From an uncultured Verrucomicrobia subdivision 3 bacterium (GTDB lineage Bacteria > Verrucomicrobiota > Verrucomicrobiia > Limisphaerales > DASXHY01), in assembly GCA_937890005.1 (NCBI GenBank), contig CALBZA010000032.1, forward strand, positions 1-49,011: a stretch of DNA of 49,011 nt, written 5' to 3'. Below, one piece after another: positions 1 to 11,768 of this stretch (positions are counted from its first letter, which is position 1; each line of letters begins with the position of its first letter). The translations under genes were made by a program, and so were the position numbers. The notes under the pieces were generated by a model. That model saw nothing but the letters and a program-made list of their open reading frames with translations. It was not told the origin of the DNA and made no database searches.

Positions 1-113
1 AAAAAACTGACCACGTATTGGGTTCTGTTGAGCTGGAACTTGCGCGGATGTCCGGCTTCGGAAGGTTTGCCCCGGTGACTCGGACGATCGAAAAGAGCCG
101 CTGCAGTCAGGTT

Positions 114-986
114 CTAGCGCACGAGCGTGTAGTGCTTCTTCTTGAAGGTGAAGCCGAACATCGCCTCCAGTCGAAGCATGAACCGGTGCTTCTTTTCCCG
201 CCGGGTGAGCTGATGATTCGGGTTTGCTGCGAATAAACCTTCTGCCGGCGGAAGCCATTCCTGAACCGGCTTGGGATGGGTCCCCTTGAACAAATGCAGC
301 GTCTGGGGATCGATCTCAGCGTAGTTCACCGTCTTCTTCTGGTTGCTCCAGTTCTTTTCGACCGCGCTGAGCTTCAAGTTCATTTGGGTTTCGTTTCGCA
401 CCCAGCCGTAGTGATAAATCGTCCCGCCGGAATGTGCGGCGCGTGGATACCGTCCCGCCTTGTGATCCTTCATCACGAGAAAATAGAGTCCCTTCGGTGC
501 CCAGGCGGGAATCGTGTTCCGAAGAATGCGCGGCGCCGTGCGATACCATGCGGGCGACCAGGCGTAGGTGTTCTTGTTCCCGTAAAAGTGGATGTAATCG
601 AAGATGAGCGCCTCAACGCGTTCATCGTTCAGATGTTTTTCCATCGAAGCCTGAATCTTCGGCAGATCGTTTTCGTGCACCAGCTCGTCGCCTTCGAGGT
701 AGAACGCCCAATCGCCGGTGCAGTTGAACAGCGCGATCGACTTCTGCTGGCCGTAAACGAAACCCTTCATGCTGTAATCGTTCCGGACCCGCTCATTCCA
801 GTGGGTGGGAATGATTCGAATTTTCGGATCGTTGATCGCGCGAATGCTCTCCTCAGTGCCGTCATCGGAAGGCCCGAGCGCCACGACGAATTCGTCCACG
901 ATCGGCAAAATGGAGCGGATCGACTCGGCAAATGGGTAGCCCAGCTTGTTGCCATTCCGCACGAAGGTGAATCCGCTGACTTTCAT
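114..986 (-). CDS. Family 2 glycosyltransferase
   Basis: 290-residue cytoplasmic glycosyltransferase of the GT-A/WaaE-like type, expected to move a sugar from a nucleotide-sugar donor to a glycan or lipid acceptor. The N-terminus has the family pattern of a beta strand (FTFVRNG, residues 6-12) followed by a helix, then DEFVVALGPSDDGT (31-44), where the nucleotide binds. An acidic EGDE (98-101) stands where the metal-binding DXD motif is expected. The last 90 residues are an extension without a clear motif. There is no signal peptide or membrane segment. It is divergent from a sulfotransferase-like gene only 27 bp away, which suggests a shared role in a surface glycan. The acceptor cannot be told from the sequence. 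Confidence 0.85.
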   Translation of the reverse strand: MKVSGFTFVRNGNKLGYPFAESIRSILPIVDEFVVALGPSDDGTEESIRAINDPKIRIIPTHWNERVRNDYSMKGFVYGQQKSIALFNCTGDWAFYLEGDELVHENDLPKIQASMEKHLNDERVEALIFDYIHFYGNKNTYAWSPAWYRTAPRILRNTIPAWAPKGLYFLVMKDHKAGRYPRAAHSGGTIYHYGWVRNETQMNLKLSAVEKNWSNQKKTVNYAEIDPQTLHLFKGTHPKPVQEWLPPAEGLFAANPNHQLTRREKKHRFMLRLEAMFGFTFKKKHYTLVR

Positions 987-1013
987 CGGGCGGGAGAGTA
1001 GGAAAACGATCTG

Positions 1014-1892
1014 TTGTTGAACAGTCGCGAATGTCGCGAATGGAGCTGTTGGGACGGATGGAACGATTTACGTTTGCAAATTATTCCGCTTCAATCACAT
1101 TCATCCGCCGTATCGCCACGAAACGTGATTGTCTTTCTTCACATACCGAAAACGGCCGGAACATCCTTCAGGTTCATCCTGGAGAATTCTTTCGGAATGT
1201 CTCATTGCCACGCGACGCACACTCGAAAGGAACTTTTTGGACCGGAAGATCTGGCCTTTGCCAAGCGCTTTTTTCCCGGCCTGAAAAGCATCGCGGGTCA
1301 TAATCTCATCGATCCGTTCCGGCTTTCATTCGAGGATCCGTTCTTCGTCACGCTTTTGCGGGAGCCGATTTCGCGAGCGATATCGCATCATCAGGACAAT
1401 GTCGTTCGTGGCGGCAGCAGGAAATCTTTTGAAGAGGCCCTTAAGGAAAATGGCGAACTCTGCAACCTTCAGGTAAAGCTGATTGCCGGGGAGGCGAACC
1501 TCGACAAAGCCAAACGTGCGCTGGAGAAGTTCAACTTCGTCGGGCTGACGGAGAAATTTGACCTTTCATTGCATCTCCTGAAGAAACTTGCTCCTTGCGA
1601 AATGGACCTGAATTACCGCCGCCGCGTTGTGGCCCGCGACAACTCGGTGAAAACCGCGATTCAAAAGGACGCGCGCCTCATGGAACTGGCGAGGGAACAC
1701 AATCATCTCGATTTGCAGCTTTATGAATTTGGCGTGAACGAAGTTTTCCCACGGCTTTGTTCCAAGGTTGGATTATCCCCCGACCAAAAACTGCCGGGCT
1801 GGGAGATGGAAAGAGCGGTATCGCCACTGCGCTTTCGGCTTGGCCGCCTCTACAACAAAGCTTTTCGCTTCGCTTGTAAATTCCGGAGCTGA
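1014..1892 (+). CDS. Sulfotransferase-family P-loop protein (1)
   Basis: Sulfotransferase-like enzyme, predicted to transfer sulfate from PAPS to a carbohydrate or lipid. The 5'-phosphosulfate loop is clear: HIPKTAGTSF at residues 43-52 of the longest reading. A second conserved block, LLREPISRAISHH (114-126), corresponds to the 3'-phosphate-binding region with its Arg and Ser. The start is uncertain. The longest frame opens with TTG and has an unconvincing 35-residue leader; a GTG at 1125, just before the first strand, is as likely. No Shine-Dalgarno sequence is visible for either. The family resembles heparan/chondroitin sulfotransferases and nodulation-type enzymes, but the substrate is unknown. 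Confidence 0.8.
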   Translation: MLNSRECREWSCWDGWNDLRLQIIPLQSHSSAVSPRNVIVFLHIPKTAGTSFRFILENSFGMSHCHATHTRKELFGPEDLAFAKRFFPGLKSIAGHNLIDPFRLSFEDPFFVTLLREPISRAISHHQDNVVRGGSRKSFEEALKENGELCNLQVKLIAGEANLDKAKRALEKFNFVGLTEKFDLSLHLLKKLAPCEMDLNYRRRVVARDNSVKTAIQKDARLMELAREHNHLDLQLYEFGVNEVFPRLCSKVGLSPDQKLPGWEMERAVSPLRFRLGRLYNKAFRFACKFRS

Positions 1893-2019
1893 AGGACATC
1901 CAGGTGCAACGAACAAGATGGGGTGTTCACCCTAGATGTTTTTGATTCAAGCTCCTCATAATCATGTTGTTGGCGTTGGTTCGTGGTGCTGTGGTGTTTC
2001 CGACGCTTTATTGCGACTG

Positions 2020-2673
2020 ATGCACAAACGACACTTGATCATTTCCGGAACCGGCCGCGCTGGAACAACCTTCCTCGTTCAACTTCTTACGGAGCTCAAA
2101 CTCGACACGGGATATTCCAATCCCTGGGAAAAGATTCACGCGAATTGCAATGCGGGAATGGAGTGGGACATCCGTAAAGAAAATGCGCCGTACATCGTGA
2201 AAAGCCCGGCGCTGTGCGATTACCTCGACGATTTCCTGAAGACGGGCCGAGCGATCATCGATCACGCCATCGTTCCCGTTCGTGACCTGCATTCCGCGGC
2301 GGAAAGCCGTCGGGAAGTGGCTCGCAAAGGTTACCTGAAGTTTCTGACGCCCCGGCGTTTTCTTTTCTGGCGCATCCGGAATCCGAAGGATCAGGAGAAC
2401 GTGCTCACGCATCATCTTTATCAACTGATCCACACGCTTGCGATGCATGACATCCCGCTGACGCTGTTGAGTTTTCCAAGGCTGGCAAAAGATCCGGAAT
2501 ACCTTTTTCGGAAGTTGGAATTTCTGCTGAAGGGAACTGGTTTCGACGATTTTAGAAAAGCGTTTCAGCGTGTGAGTCGGCCGGACATGATTCACGATTT
2601 CACAAAAGGCAGGGAAGGCGTTTCGAATCAGGCAGGCATGGGTGCGCTGCCCGAGCCCCTGGAGCAGCGGTGA
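2020..2673 (+). CDS. Sulfotransferase-like P-loop protein (2)
   Basis: 217-residue protein with an N-terminal P-loop of sulfotransferase type, GTGRAGTTF at residues 10-18, directly after the first beta strand (HLIISG). A second block, PVRDLHSAAESRR (86-98), has the Arg and Ser expected at the 3'-phosphoadenosine site. The frame is open further upstream, but the ATG at 2020 places the P-loop at the normal distance from the N-terminus and is preferred. It follows the first sulfotransferase-like gene on the same strand and is probably co-expressed. The two proteins share little beyond the fold, so this is not a recent duplication. Nucleotide kinase is a possible alternative, but the second motif argues against it. 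Confidence 0.7.
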   Translation: MHKRHLIISGTGRAGTTFLVQLLTELKLDTGYSNPWEKIHANCNAGMEWDIRKENAPYIVKSPALCDYLDDFLKTGRAIIDHAIVPVRDLHSAAESRREVARKGYLKFLTPRRFLFWRIRNPKDQENVLTHHLYQLIHTLAMHDIPLTLLSFPRLAKDPEYLFRKLEFLLKGTGFDDFRKAFQRVSRPDMIHDFTKGREGVSNQAGMGALPEPLEQR

Positions 2674-2677
2674 TGAA

Positions 2678-3439
2678 TCAGCCGCGGGTTCGCTTGGTGG
2701 CAACGAAGGCGTAGCGCGCGTGCGTGAGGCCGTTCACGAGCCTGTTGACGTAATAGCGGAAACCTTTCGCGAGGTTGACCTCCCTGGCTTCCATCGGAAA
2801 GCCGGCTTGAAGGAAGAACTCCCGGTAATCCGCCAGTGTGTAAAACGGATCCACAACGCCAGCTTCGGCCAGTTTTGCGCGGGCTTTCGAACGTGACTTC
2901 AATTTCACGAGAGGCCAGACCGGTTCGCGGATGGCGACGAACTTGCCGCCGGGTTTCAACACCCGTTTCACCTCGCGCAGCAGCTGCACCATGTTGGTCG
3001 CCTGATGCAGCACAGACGAGCAGACCACCGCGTCGAAGTAGCTGGTCGGAAAATCGAGTTTGTGGAAGTCCACCGGCATGCGGGTGATTTTCGCCGTGTT
3101 GGCCTGAAGGGCCCGGAAAACCTTGGGCGCCTGTTCTTTCAACAGCCGCGGGGAATAATCCGTCACCACCATTTCCACAACGTTCGGCAGCTTGGACAAC
3201 TCCGCGCCGAGCCATGCCGCGCCGGCGCCGATCTCGAGGATTCTTCCGCGAAACTCCATTCCACATTTGCCGGTGAGAAAGGGAATGAACCTGGGCATAT
3301 CCTCCTTCACCGATCGCAGCCATTCGGCGGTGAACTCGGATTTCAAACGTTCGTCCGACTCGCGCTGGGCGATGGCGCGGGCGTGGGTATAGCGGGACAG
3401 GTAGGCCTCTTTTTCGATGTAGCGAGATTCGTTGCTCAC
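2678..3439 (-). CDS. Class I SAM-dependent methyltransferase
   Basis: Methyltransferase (Methyltransf_11 type) of about 253 residues. Motif I is ILEIGAGAAWLG (67-78). An acidic residue that would hold the ribose follows in VVTDYS (91-96). Motif IV is FDAVVCSSVLHQ (135-146), and the post-motif is RVLKPGG (159-165). The frame extends upstream to 3580, but those residues are not protein-like, so the GTG at 3439 (reading MSNESRYIEK) was chosen. The gene ends 4 bp from the end of the convergent sulfotransferase gene. Context suggests methylation of a polysaccharide or lipid, though the family also acts on quinones and small molecules. Confidence 0.8.
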   Translation of the reverse strand: MSNESRYIEKEAYLSRYTHARAIAQRESDERLKSEFTAEWLRSVKEDMPRFIPFLTGKCGMEFRGRILEIGAGAAWLGAELSKLPNVVEMVVTDYSPRLLKEQAPKVFRALQANTAKITRMPVDFHKLDFPTSYFDAVVCSSVLHQATNMVQLLREVKRVLKPGGKFVAIREPVWPLVKLKSRSKARAKLAEAGVVDPFYTLADYREFFLQAGFPMEAREVNLAKGFRYYVNRLVNGLTHARYAFVATKRTRG

Positions 3440-3594
3440 GGTCGGGGACAGCGTAAAAGGCTGTGTTTGACGAAGCAATTGTTTCCAGCCAAAAGACGGC
3501 AAATTGATCCGATGGCGCAAAGGACGGGCTGAAAAACCCGTCTGTTTGACCTGACGCCTTGCATCTCCACCAGCGTGCATGCCGGGTTACGGCC

Positions 3595-3793
3595 TCAGTC
3601 GCTTTTCCAAATAAATTCCAACTCGCCTTGCGCCGGGCTTTCGATAAGCTCGCCGTCTGTTTTTTCGGCAGGGATCTCGCACTGCGACGACCTGCAGCGG
3701 TGGCCCTGATCGGCCGCCATGCAGAACGTCTGTTTGTGCGCCAATGCTGTCGAAGGTTCGCCGGTCACAGACCGTCGCCACAATTGATTTGCC

Positions 3794-3795
<2 letters not shown>
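3595..3795 (-). CDS. Possible small hypothetical protein, 66 aa
   Basis: Unrecognised reading frame of 66 codons whose start codon overlaps the start of alaS on the other strand: the two ATGs share a CATG. The predicted product has four cysteines and an acidic C-terminal half, with no signal peptide, and codon use is not obviously non-coding. No Shine-Dalgarno sequence is visible, and its promoter would have to lie inside alaS, which weakens the call. If it is not real, the 354 bp between the methyltransferase and alaS are simply the alaS promoter region. Confidence 0.25.
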
Positions 3796-7282
<3,487 letters not shown>

Positions 7283-7446
7283 AGTATCAGGAACTGCTGA
7301 AGCTGTTGACGATCTGATTTTGAGTCGGACGCGAATATATTTTTGAGCTGATTGGCGTTGGTTGTTGCCGAAGAAATGATTTTAAGCCGTGTCTGTCCTG
7401 AGGGCAGAGGCGCGGCGGTTCAGTTCGCCCTCTAGTTTGGTTGAAT

Positions 7447-8001
7447 ATGAATGTGAAAACGCGCCCCGGCCGCCGAAAACGGCGGAACGGTGGCACTTCG
7501 ATCGATATCCGCGAAATGCGCCTGGAGGATCTCCCTGCGGTCTTTGCCCTGGGCCAGAAACTGTTCACTGCGGAAAAGCTGCCAACCCTTTACCGTTGCT
7601 GGGATGACGATGAAGTCATGCAGCTGTTTGCTTCAGACGAGGAAATCTGCCTCGTCGCTGTTTCCGAGGACAAACAAATCGCCGGTTTTGCGCTCGGGAG
7701 CGTGATGGAGAAGCCGCACAATGCATGGCGTTACGGCTGGCTGGAATGGCTCGGGGTAAATCCGACGTTCAAGCGGCATGGCATCGCGACGCGGCTGTTG
7801 AATCATATGACGCGGCTTTTCATCCGGCGCGAAGCGAGGATCATGCTTGTCGATACCGACATCGACAACAAGGAGGCGCTGGCGTTTTTCCGGAAGAATG
7901 ATTTCGGCCACGAGAGACAGCACGTTTATCTGTCGCGAAATCTGGACGATCATCCCGACAGCATTGAACGGCGCGAGGCGAGAAACAGTGACGACGATTA
8001 A
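7447..8001 (+). CDS. GNAT-family N-acetyltransferase
   Basis: 184-residue acetyltransferase that would use acetyl-CoA to acetylate an amine. Motif A, which binds the pyrophosphate of CoA, reads VNPTFKRHGIATRLL (104-118) with the RxxGxA core at 110-115. It is followed by a helix and by the LVDTDIDNKEALAFFRKNDF block, as in RimI-like enzymes. The first 15 residues are basic and probably disordered. The ATG at 7447 is preferred over the TTG two codons upstream. The substrate cannot be predicted. The next gene on the strand begins 77 bp later. Confidence 0.85.
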   Translation: MNVKTRPGRRKRRNGGTSIDIREMRLEDLPAVFALGQKLFTAEKLPTLYRCWDDDEVMQLFASDEEICLVAVSEDKQIAGFALGSVMEKPHNAWRYGWLEWLGVNPTFKRHGIATRLLNHMTRLFIRREARIMLVDTDIDNKEALAFFRKNDFGHERQHVYLSRNLDDHPDSIERREARNSDDD

Positions 8002-8078
8002 CGTGCGGACTGTGGAAAGTCTGATCCGAATTGAGTTGTGGGGTTGACCAACCGGCACTGCTGCGCGGAACGTATTTC

Positions 8079-8453
8079 ATGAATCCAGCACCCACGCTCT
8101 ACGATCGCCTTGGCGGACATGAAGGCATTCTCAAATTGATCAAGTCCTTCTATGCCGACGTCCGGCAGCACGCAGTGCTTGGGCCGATTTTCAATTCAAA
8201 GATTCACGACTGGCCCTCGCATCTGGAGAAGATTGCGGAGTTTTGGGCGTTGCAGACGGGAGGGCCGTCGCGGTATCGAGGTGGTTTTGGTGCAGCGCAT
8301 GTTCCACTTGATTTGAAGCCGGAGCATTTTCAACTCTGGCTTGGGCTATGGGAGTTCAACAACGGACGACTGCTCGCACCGCCTGAAGCGGAGGAGATGA
8401 ACGGACTGGCGCACCAGTTCGCCCGGAGATTGTTTGCGATCACGCAACGGTAG
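8079..8453 (+). CDS. Truncated haemoglobin, group III type
   Basis: 124-residue haem protein of the 2-over-2 globin fold, which binds O2 or NO in the cytoplasm. The group III pattern is visible near the C-terminus: a conserved His in GAAHVPL (H74) followed by EHFQLWLGLW, where H83 is the expected proximal haem ligand. LYDRLGGHEGI at the N-terminus is the usual truncated-globin start, and its YDRLGG block marks the first helix. The ATG at 8079 gives the family length; the frame extends 16 codons further upstream without support. It is followed by a strong hairpin terminator and faces a peroxiredoxin gene, so both could serve oxidative or nitrosative stress (inference). Confidence 0.88.
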   Translation: MNPAPTLYDRLGGHEGILKLIKSFYADVRQHAVLGPIFNSKIHDWPSHLEKIAEFWALQTGGPSRYRGGFGAAHVPLDLKPEHFQLWLGLWEFNNGRLLAPPEAEEMNGLAHQFARRLFAITQR

Positions 8454-8488
8454 TCGAATGCCGGAGAAGAATGGTTGGAAAGCAAAAA

Positions 8489-8516
8489 GCGGCGCTGTAA
8501 AGCGCCGCCTAATTTT
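8489..8516. terminator. Hairpin terminator after the globin gene
   Basis: A perfect 8-bp GC-rich stem (GCGGCGCT with AGCGCCGC, loop GTAA) lies 36 bp after the globin stop codon. It is followed by a T-rich tail, CTAATTTTGTTT. It may also serve the convergent peroxiredoxin gene. Confidence 0.7.
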
Positions 8517-8573
8517 GTTTCGATAGCCAAAAGCCAACGCCGATAGCCAAGATCTCAAAACCTCGCGTCTCAG

Positions 8574-8629
8574 TCATCACTCTTCACTCTTCACTCTTCA
8601 CTTGTCACGTTTCACGCATCACGCATCAC
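8574..8629. repeat. Heptamer array, 8 units of NNNTCAC, at the peroxiredoxin stop
   Basis: Eight consecutive 7-bp units ending in TCAC: one TCATCAC, three TCTTCAC, then TTGTCAC, GTTTCAC and two GCATCAC. The array abuts the stop codon of the peroxiredoxin gene with no gap. Read in the sense of that gene it is a run of GTGANNN units. Confidence 0.85.
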
Positions 8630-9265
8630 TCACCGATTCGGCTGTGGTGTGTAACGCAGGTAAGGCTTCACCTTGCGAAAACCTTTCGGGAACAGTTTCG
8701 TTGCTTCTTCATCGGAAACGGCCGGTGTGACGATGCAATCCTGTCCATCCTCCCAGTTCGCCGGTGTGGCGACGCGGTGTTTGGCGGTGAGCTGAAGCGA
8801 ATCGATCACGCGCAGGATTTCCATGAAATTGCGGCCAGTGCTCGCAGGATAGGTGATCGTCAGCTTGATCTTCTTGTCGGGACCGATCACGAACACCGAG
8901 CGCACGGTGGTTTTGTCGTCCGCATTTGGATGAATCATGTCGTAAGCCGAGGCCACCTTGCGATCCGGGTCGGCGATGATCGGGAAATTCATCGCGCAGG
9001 ATTGCGTTTCGTTGATGTCCTTGATCCAGCCGTTGTGCGAATCGATGGGATCGACGCTGATGGCGATGACCTTCACATTGCGTTTTTCGAACTCGGTTTT
9101 GATCTTCGCCACGGCGCCGAGCTCGGTGGTGCAGACCGGTGTGTAATCGGCGGGATGGGAGAAGAGGATTCCCCAGGAGTCACCAAGCCATTTGTGAAAA
9201 TCGATCTCACCTTCAGTCGTCGTTGCGGTAAAGTTCGGTGCAATGTCGCCAAGTCGTAGTGCCAT
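8630..9265 (-). CDS. 1-Cys peroxiredoxin (Prx6-type AhpC/TSA)
   Basis: 211-residue thiol peroxidase that reduces H2O2 and organic hydroperoxides in the cytoplasm. The catalytic motif PxxxTxxC is present as P38, T42 and C45 in SHPADYTPVCTTE. The conserved Arg of the active site is in TTVRSVFVIG (R122). The length, and the C-terminal dimerisation arm with GRNFMEILRVIDSLQ and the TPANWEDGQDCIV block, mark the Prx6 subfamily rather than the shorter 2-Cys AhpC. Two further Cys (C90 and one in GQDC) are not at the usual resolving position. The gene stands alone, with its own 215-bp upstream gap. A heptamer repeat array begins at its stop codon. Confidence 0.93.
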   Translation of the reverse strand: MALRLGDIAPNFTATTTEGEIDFHKWLGDSWGILFSHPADYTPVCTTELGAVAKIKTEFEKRNVKVIAISVDPIDSHNGWIKDINETQSCAMNFPIIADPDRKVASAYDMIHPNADDKTTVRSVFVIGPDKKIKLTITYPASTGRNFMEILRVIDSLQLTAKHRVATPANWEDGQDCIVTPAVSDEEATKLFPKGFRKVKPYLRYTPQPNR

Positions 9266-9398
9266 AAAAACAATTGTGCTGTAACAGCCGCGTCATGCGG
9301 CAATTGGGTAATGCCTACGGTATTTAAGCCATTGAGATGCAATGGCAAGAACAAGTTTGCTGTGGCTGCGGTGGTTGCTGGAATTCCTATCCAATTGG

Positions 9399-9459
9399 GT
9401 TTACCGCAGAGCCGCAGAGAAAGGCTGATTTCTCTTACTCTCAGCGCCGCGCGGTAAAC
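9399..9459. repeat. Imperfect hairpin between the Bat operon and the peroxiredoxin gene
   Basis: Outer arms GTTTACCGC and GCGGTAAAC match perfectly, and inner arms AGAGAAA and TTTCTCT also match, closing around a 6-base loop. It lies 21 bp after the last gene of the leftward operon. No T-tract follows on either side, so it is more likely a repeat or an RNA 3'-end structure than a simple terminator. Confidence 0.55.
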
Positions 9460-9480
9460 TTCGTCGCGAAGCAGACGAAA

Positions 9481-10032
9481 TCACCAGTCTTTGAGAGGGC
9501 GAGAGGGTGGGGTGCGTTTTTTCTCGGGGTTCACCGGCAGCATCTTTTCGTCGCCCTTTTGCGCATCCATGAGCCGCTCCGCCTGTTCGGGTGACATCTG
9601 GCCTTTTTGTGGGGGAGACATCGATGATTCCTCGTTCTTCGGCTCTTCCCGATTGCCGGAGGAATTCTGTTGCTGCTCGTTCTTCCCGGAATTTTGTTCC
9701 TGCTGATCGGAACTATTCTCGTCCTTGTTGTCCTGATCCTTTTCGTCTTCAGGTTGCTGCTGATCCTGATTTTGCGGGGAACTCTGCTGCTGTTGTTGCT
9801 GGGATTGCTGTTGTTCGTTCTGTCGCTTCAACAGCTCTTCAAGTTTCTTGAGTTTGGTATCGTTCGGAAAGAGCCGCAATCCGCGCTCCACGTTGGTGAT
9901 CGCAAGAGGGATGTTGTTTGAAAGATACAGCTGTGCGCCGCCGTGAAAAAAGTCATCGGCGTTCGATGCCAGTGCGCCCGATGCCCGGGCTGCGAGCAGC
10001 AGGCTAAGGCCTAGCAGGATTGGCAATTTCAT
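9481..10032 (-). CDS. Secreted Gln-rich TPR protein of the Bat operon
   Basis: 183 residues with a signal peptide (hydrophobic PILLGLSLLLAARASGALA). A single TPR-like helix pair, DDFFHGGAQLYLSNNIPLAI, continues to about residue 60. After it comes a strongly polar region, with Q-, N-, E- and D-rich runs between about 70 and 140, and a Pro/Lys-rich end. Such low-complexity tails occur on BatC-like proteins of Bacteroides aerotolerance-type operons. It is the last gene of the operon and overlaps the upstream VWA-TPR gene by 29 bp, so the two are surely co-translated. It probably acts as an envelope scaffold partner of the VWA proteins (inference). The exact function is unknown. Confidence 0.75.
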   Translation of the reverse strand: MKLPILLGLSLLLAARASGALASNADDFFHGGAQLYLSNNIPLAITNVERGLRLFPNDTKLKKLEELLKRQNEQQQSQQQQQQSSPQNQDQQQPEDEKDQDNKDENSSDQQEQNSGKNEQQQNSSGNREEPKNEESSMSPPQKGQMSPEQAERLMDAQKGDEKMLPVNPEKKRTPPSRPLKDW

Positions 10033-11671
10033 CGATCTCTTTCAGTTTGTTCACGTAATCCTCAAGTGCCTTCGGGGCGAGCTTCTGTTCCACCACAGGC
10101 TGCAGCACCTCGAGTGCGCGACGATAGTTCCGCTGACGGACCGCTGCATCCGCCGCCGCCTGTGCCTGTCGGATCATCTCCCGGATCTGTCGGACCGCTT
10201 CGATGCTGCTTTTGGCAAATTCCAGATTGTGCGCGGCATCGCGATCGTTTCGATCGAGCTGCAATGCATTCTCATAATTCTTAACCGCTTCGATCCAAAG
10301 CCGTTCCATTCCGTCCAGATTCTGCATCGCTTCACCCTGTCGAAACTTCGTGTTGCCGATGTTGAAATAAGCCTTCTGCTGCAACTTGACGTCAGGCGAA
10401 CTGAGAGCGGACGTGAACAGCTTCAACGCTGCATCGTAGTTGGTTCCCTTGTAGGCGGCTGTTCCAGCGTTGAAAAACAATGTGCCAGGATCTTCCTTCT
10501 CCAGTTTGGCGAGGCGTTCGTATTCCTTTTGAGCCGCGGCAAACTTGCCTGCCTTGTAATCGGCCAGCGCTGTTTTCGGAGAGCCCATGGCGCTGGCGGG
10601 GATCAGCATCAATGTGAGCAGGGTCGCGTGAGCTGCTGCTGTGGTCTTTGTGGACCGGCGGGATTTGGAGTTCCGATCCTGTTTGCGCTCGGGAAAAAGA
10701 GCTTCTGCCACCAGCAGGATCAGCGCGATGGCAAGCGGCCAGTGATAGCGTTCGCGCGCACGGCGGACCCACTTCTCCAGCGAATCCGATTTTGGCAGCG
10801 GAGCGAGTCCCTTTTCGTACAGCGTGTTGATCGTTCCGGCACCGCGGAGCGGCAGATAGAATCCACCGGCGGCACCGGCAATTTCGCGAAGCAGCTGTTC
10901 GTTCAGGCGGGATTTCACGACGTTGCCTTCACTGTCACGGATGTAATCGCTTTGCCCATTTGCGTTCCTGATCCGCAGGAGTTCACCTTCAGCTGAACCG
11001 ATTCCGATCGTGAAAATTTTCATTCCGTTCTGCGCCACCTTCTTTGCAGCCTCCAATGCGGTGGAATCGTGATCTTCGCCGTCCGTGAAGAGAACCAGCA
11101 CCCGATGATTGTCGCCCTCCTTGAATGCGGATTGCGCGGTTTCGATCGCTTCGGCGATGGCGGTGCCGCCTTCGGGAAGCGTGTTCACGTCCAGTGAATT
11201 CACCGACTGCCGGAATGCCGTGTTGTCGATCGTGAGCGGGCATTGAAGAAATGCCGTTCCTGCAAAGGCAACCAGCCCGAGGCGATCTGTCCGCGCTTCC
11301 TGCATCAATTCCAGGGCGGCGTATTTCGCCCGGGTCAGACGATTCGGCGCGATGTCTTCAGCCAGCATGCTTCTGGAAGTGTCGATGGCGACCACGACGT
11401 CGAGTCCGCGTTGCTGCACTTCCTCGAGTTCGTAACCGAACTGTGGACCTGAGATCGCAAAAATCAGGAACGCAATTGCTACAATCAGCAGCGCCGCGCG
11501 CAGTTTCTCCCGCTTCGGCGAAACGCCAACGAGCAGCCCCGGCAGCAATCGGCCCTGGATGAACTGCGTCATGAGCCGCCACCGCTCGCGCGATGACCAC
11601 CAGAGAAACAGCAGCAGTGCGGGTGGAATCGCCACCAGCAGCCAGAGCAGATGTGGATTGGCGAAGCTCAT
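10004..11671 (-). CDS. BatB/BatC-like VWA-TPR membrane protein
   Basis: 555-residue membrane protein. Two N-terminal membrane segments (about 8-25 and 57-73) precede a von Willebrand A domain with the metal site DTSRS (97-101) and TDGEDHDS further on. A third membrane segment, at about 314-330, is followed by a TPR region (roughly 370-520). This corresponds to BatB fused to BatC. VWA proteins of this operon type are thought to build an envelope complex together with a MoxR ATPase. No Shine-Dalgarno precedes the ATG: an array of AATCCGC-like heptamers ends two bases before it. The gene lies 97 bp from the upstream VWA gene, a gap filled mostly by two repeat arrays. Confidence 0.88.
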   Translation of the reverse strand: MSFANPHLLWLLVAIPPALLLFLWWSSRERWRLMTQFIQGRLLPGLLVGVSPKREKLRAALLIVAIAFLIFAISGPQFGYELEEVQQRGLDVVVAIDTSRSMLAEDIAPNRLTRAKYAALELMQEARTDRLGLVAFAGTAFLQCPLTIDNTAFRQSVNSLDVNTLPEGGTAIAEAIETAQSAFKEGDNHRVLVLFTDGEDHDSTALEAAKKVAQNGMKIFTIGIGSAEGELLRIRNANGQSDYIRDSEGNVVKSRLNEQLLREIAGAAGGFYLPLRGAGTINTLYEKGLAPLPKSDSLEKWVRRARERYHWPLAIALILLVAEALFPERKQDRNSKSRRSTKTTAAAHATLLTLMLIPASAMGSPKTALADYKAGKFAAAQKEYERLAKLEKEDPGTLFFNAGTAAYKGTNYDAALKLFTSALSSPDVKLQQKAYFNIGNTKFRQGEAMQNLDGMERLWIEAVKNYENALQLDRNDRDAAHNLEFAKSSIEAVRQIREMIRQAQAAADAAVRQRNYRRALEVLQPVVEQKLAPKALEDYVNKLKEIDEIANPARP

Positions 11672-11673
11672 GG

Positions 11674-11708
11674 GGCGATTGCGAATTGCAGATTGCGGAT
11701 CGCGGATT
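11674..11708. repeat. Heptamer array, 5 GCGGATT-type units, at the batB start
   Basis: GGCGATT, GCGAATT, GCAGATT, GCGGATC and GCGGATT in a single 7-bp register. In the sense of the operon it is a run of AATCCGC-like units, the same unit as the alaS array, and it ends two bases before the ATG of the VWA-TPR gene. Confidence 0.85.
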
Positions 11709-11740
11709 GACTCCGAGCCAACGAACTCCCGGTGCGGTTC

Positions 11741-11768
11741 GTAAATCGTAAATCGTAAATCGTAAATC
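11741..11768. repeat. Heptamer array, 4 x GTAAATC, at the batA stop
   Basis: Four perfect 7-bp units directly against the stop codon of the batA-like gene. It shares the gap between the two VWA genes with a second array of different unit sequence. Confidence 0.9.

Noticed and set aside
1..113. Short open frame at the left edge
   Set aside because: It overlaps the glycosyltransferase gene on the other strand and has no start signal or protein features; nothing else is visible in these bases.
8489..8516. Hairpin after the globin gene as a REP
   Set aside because: It has a T-rich tail and the right place for a terminator, and it has no GGAG head.
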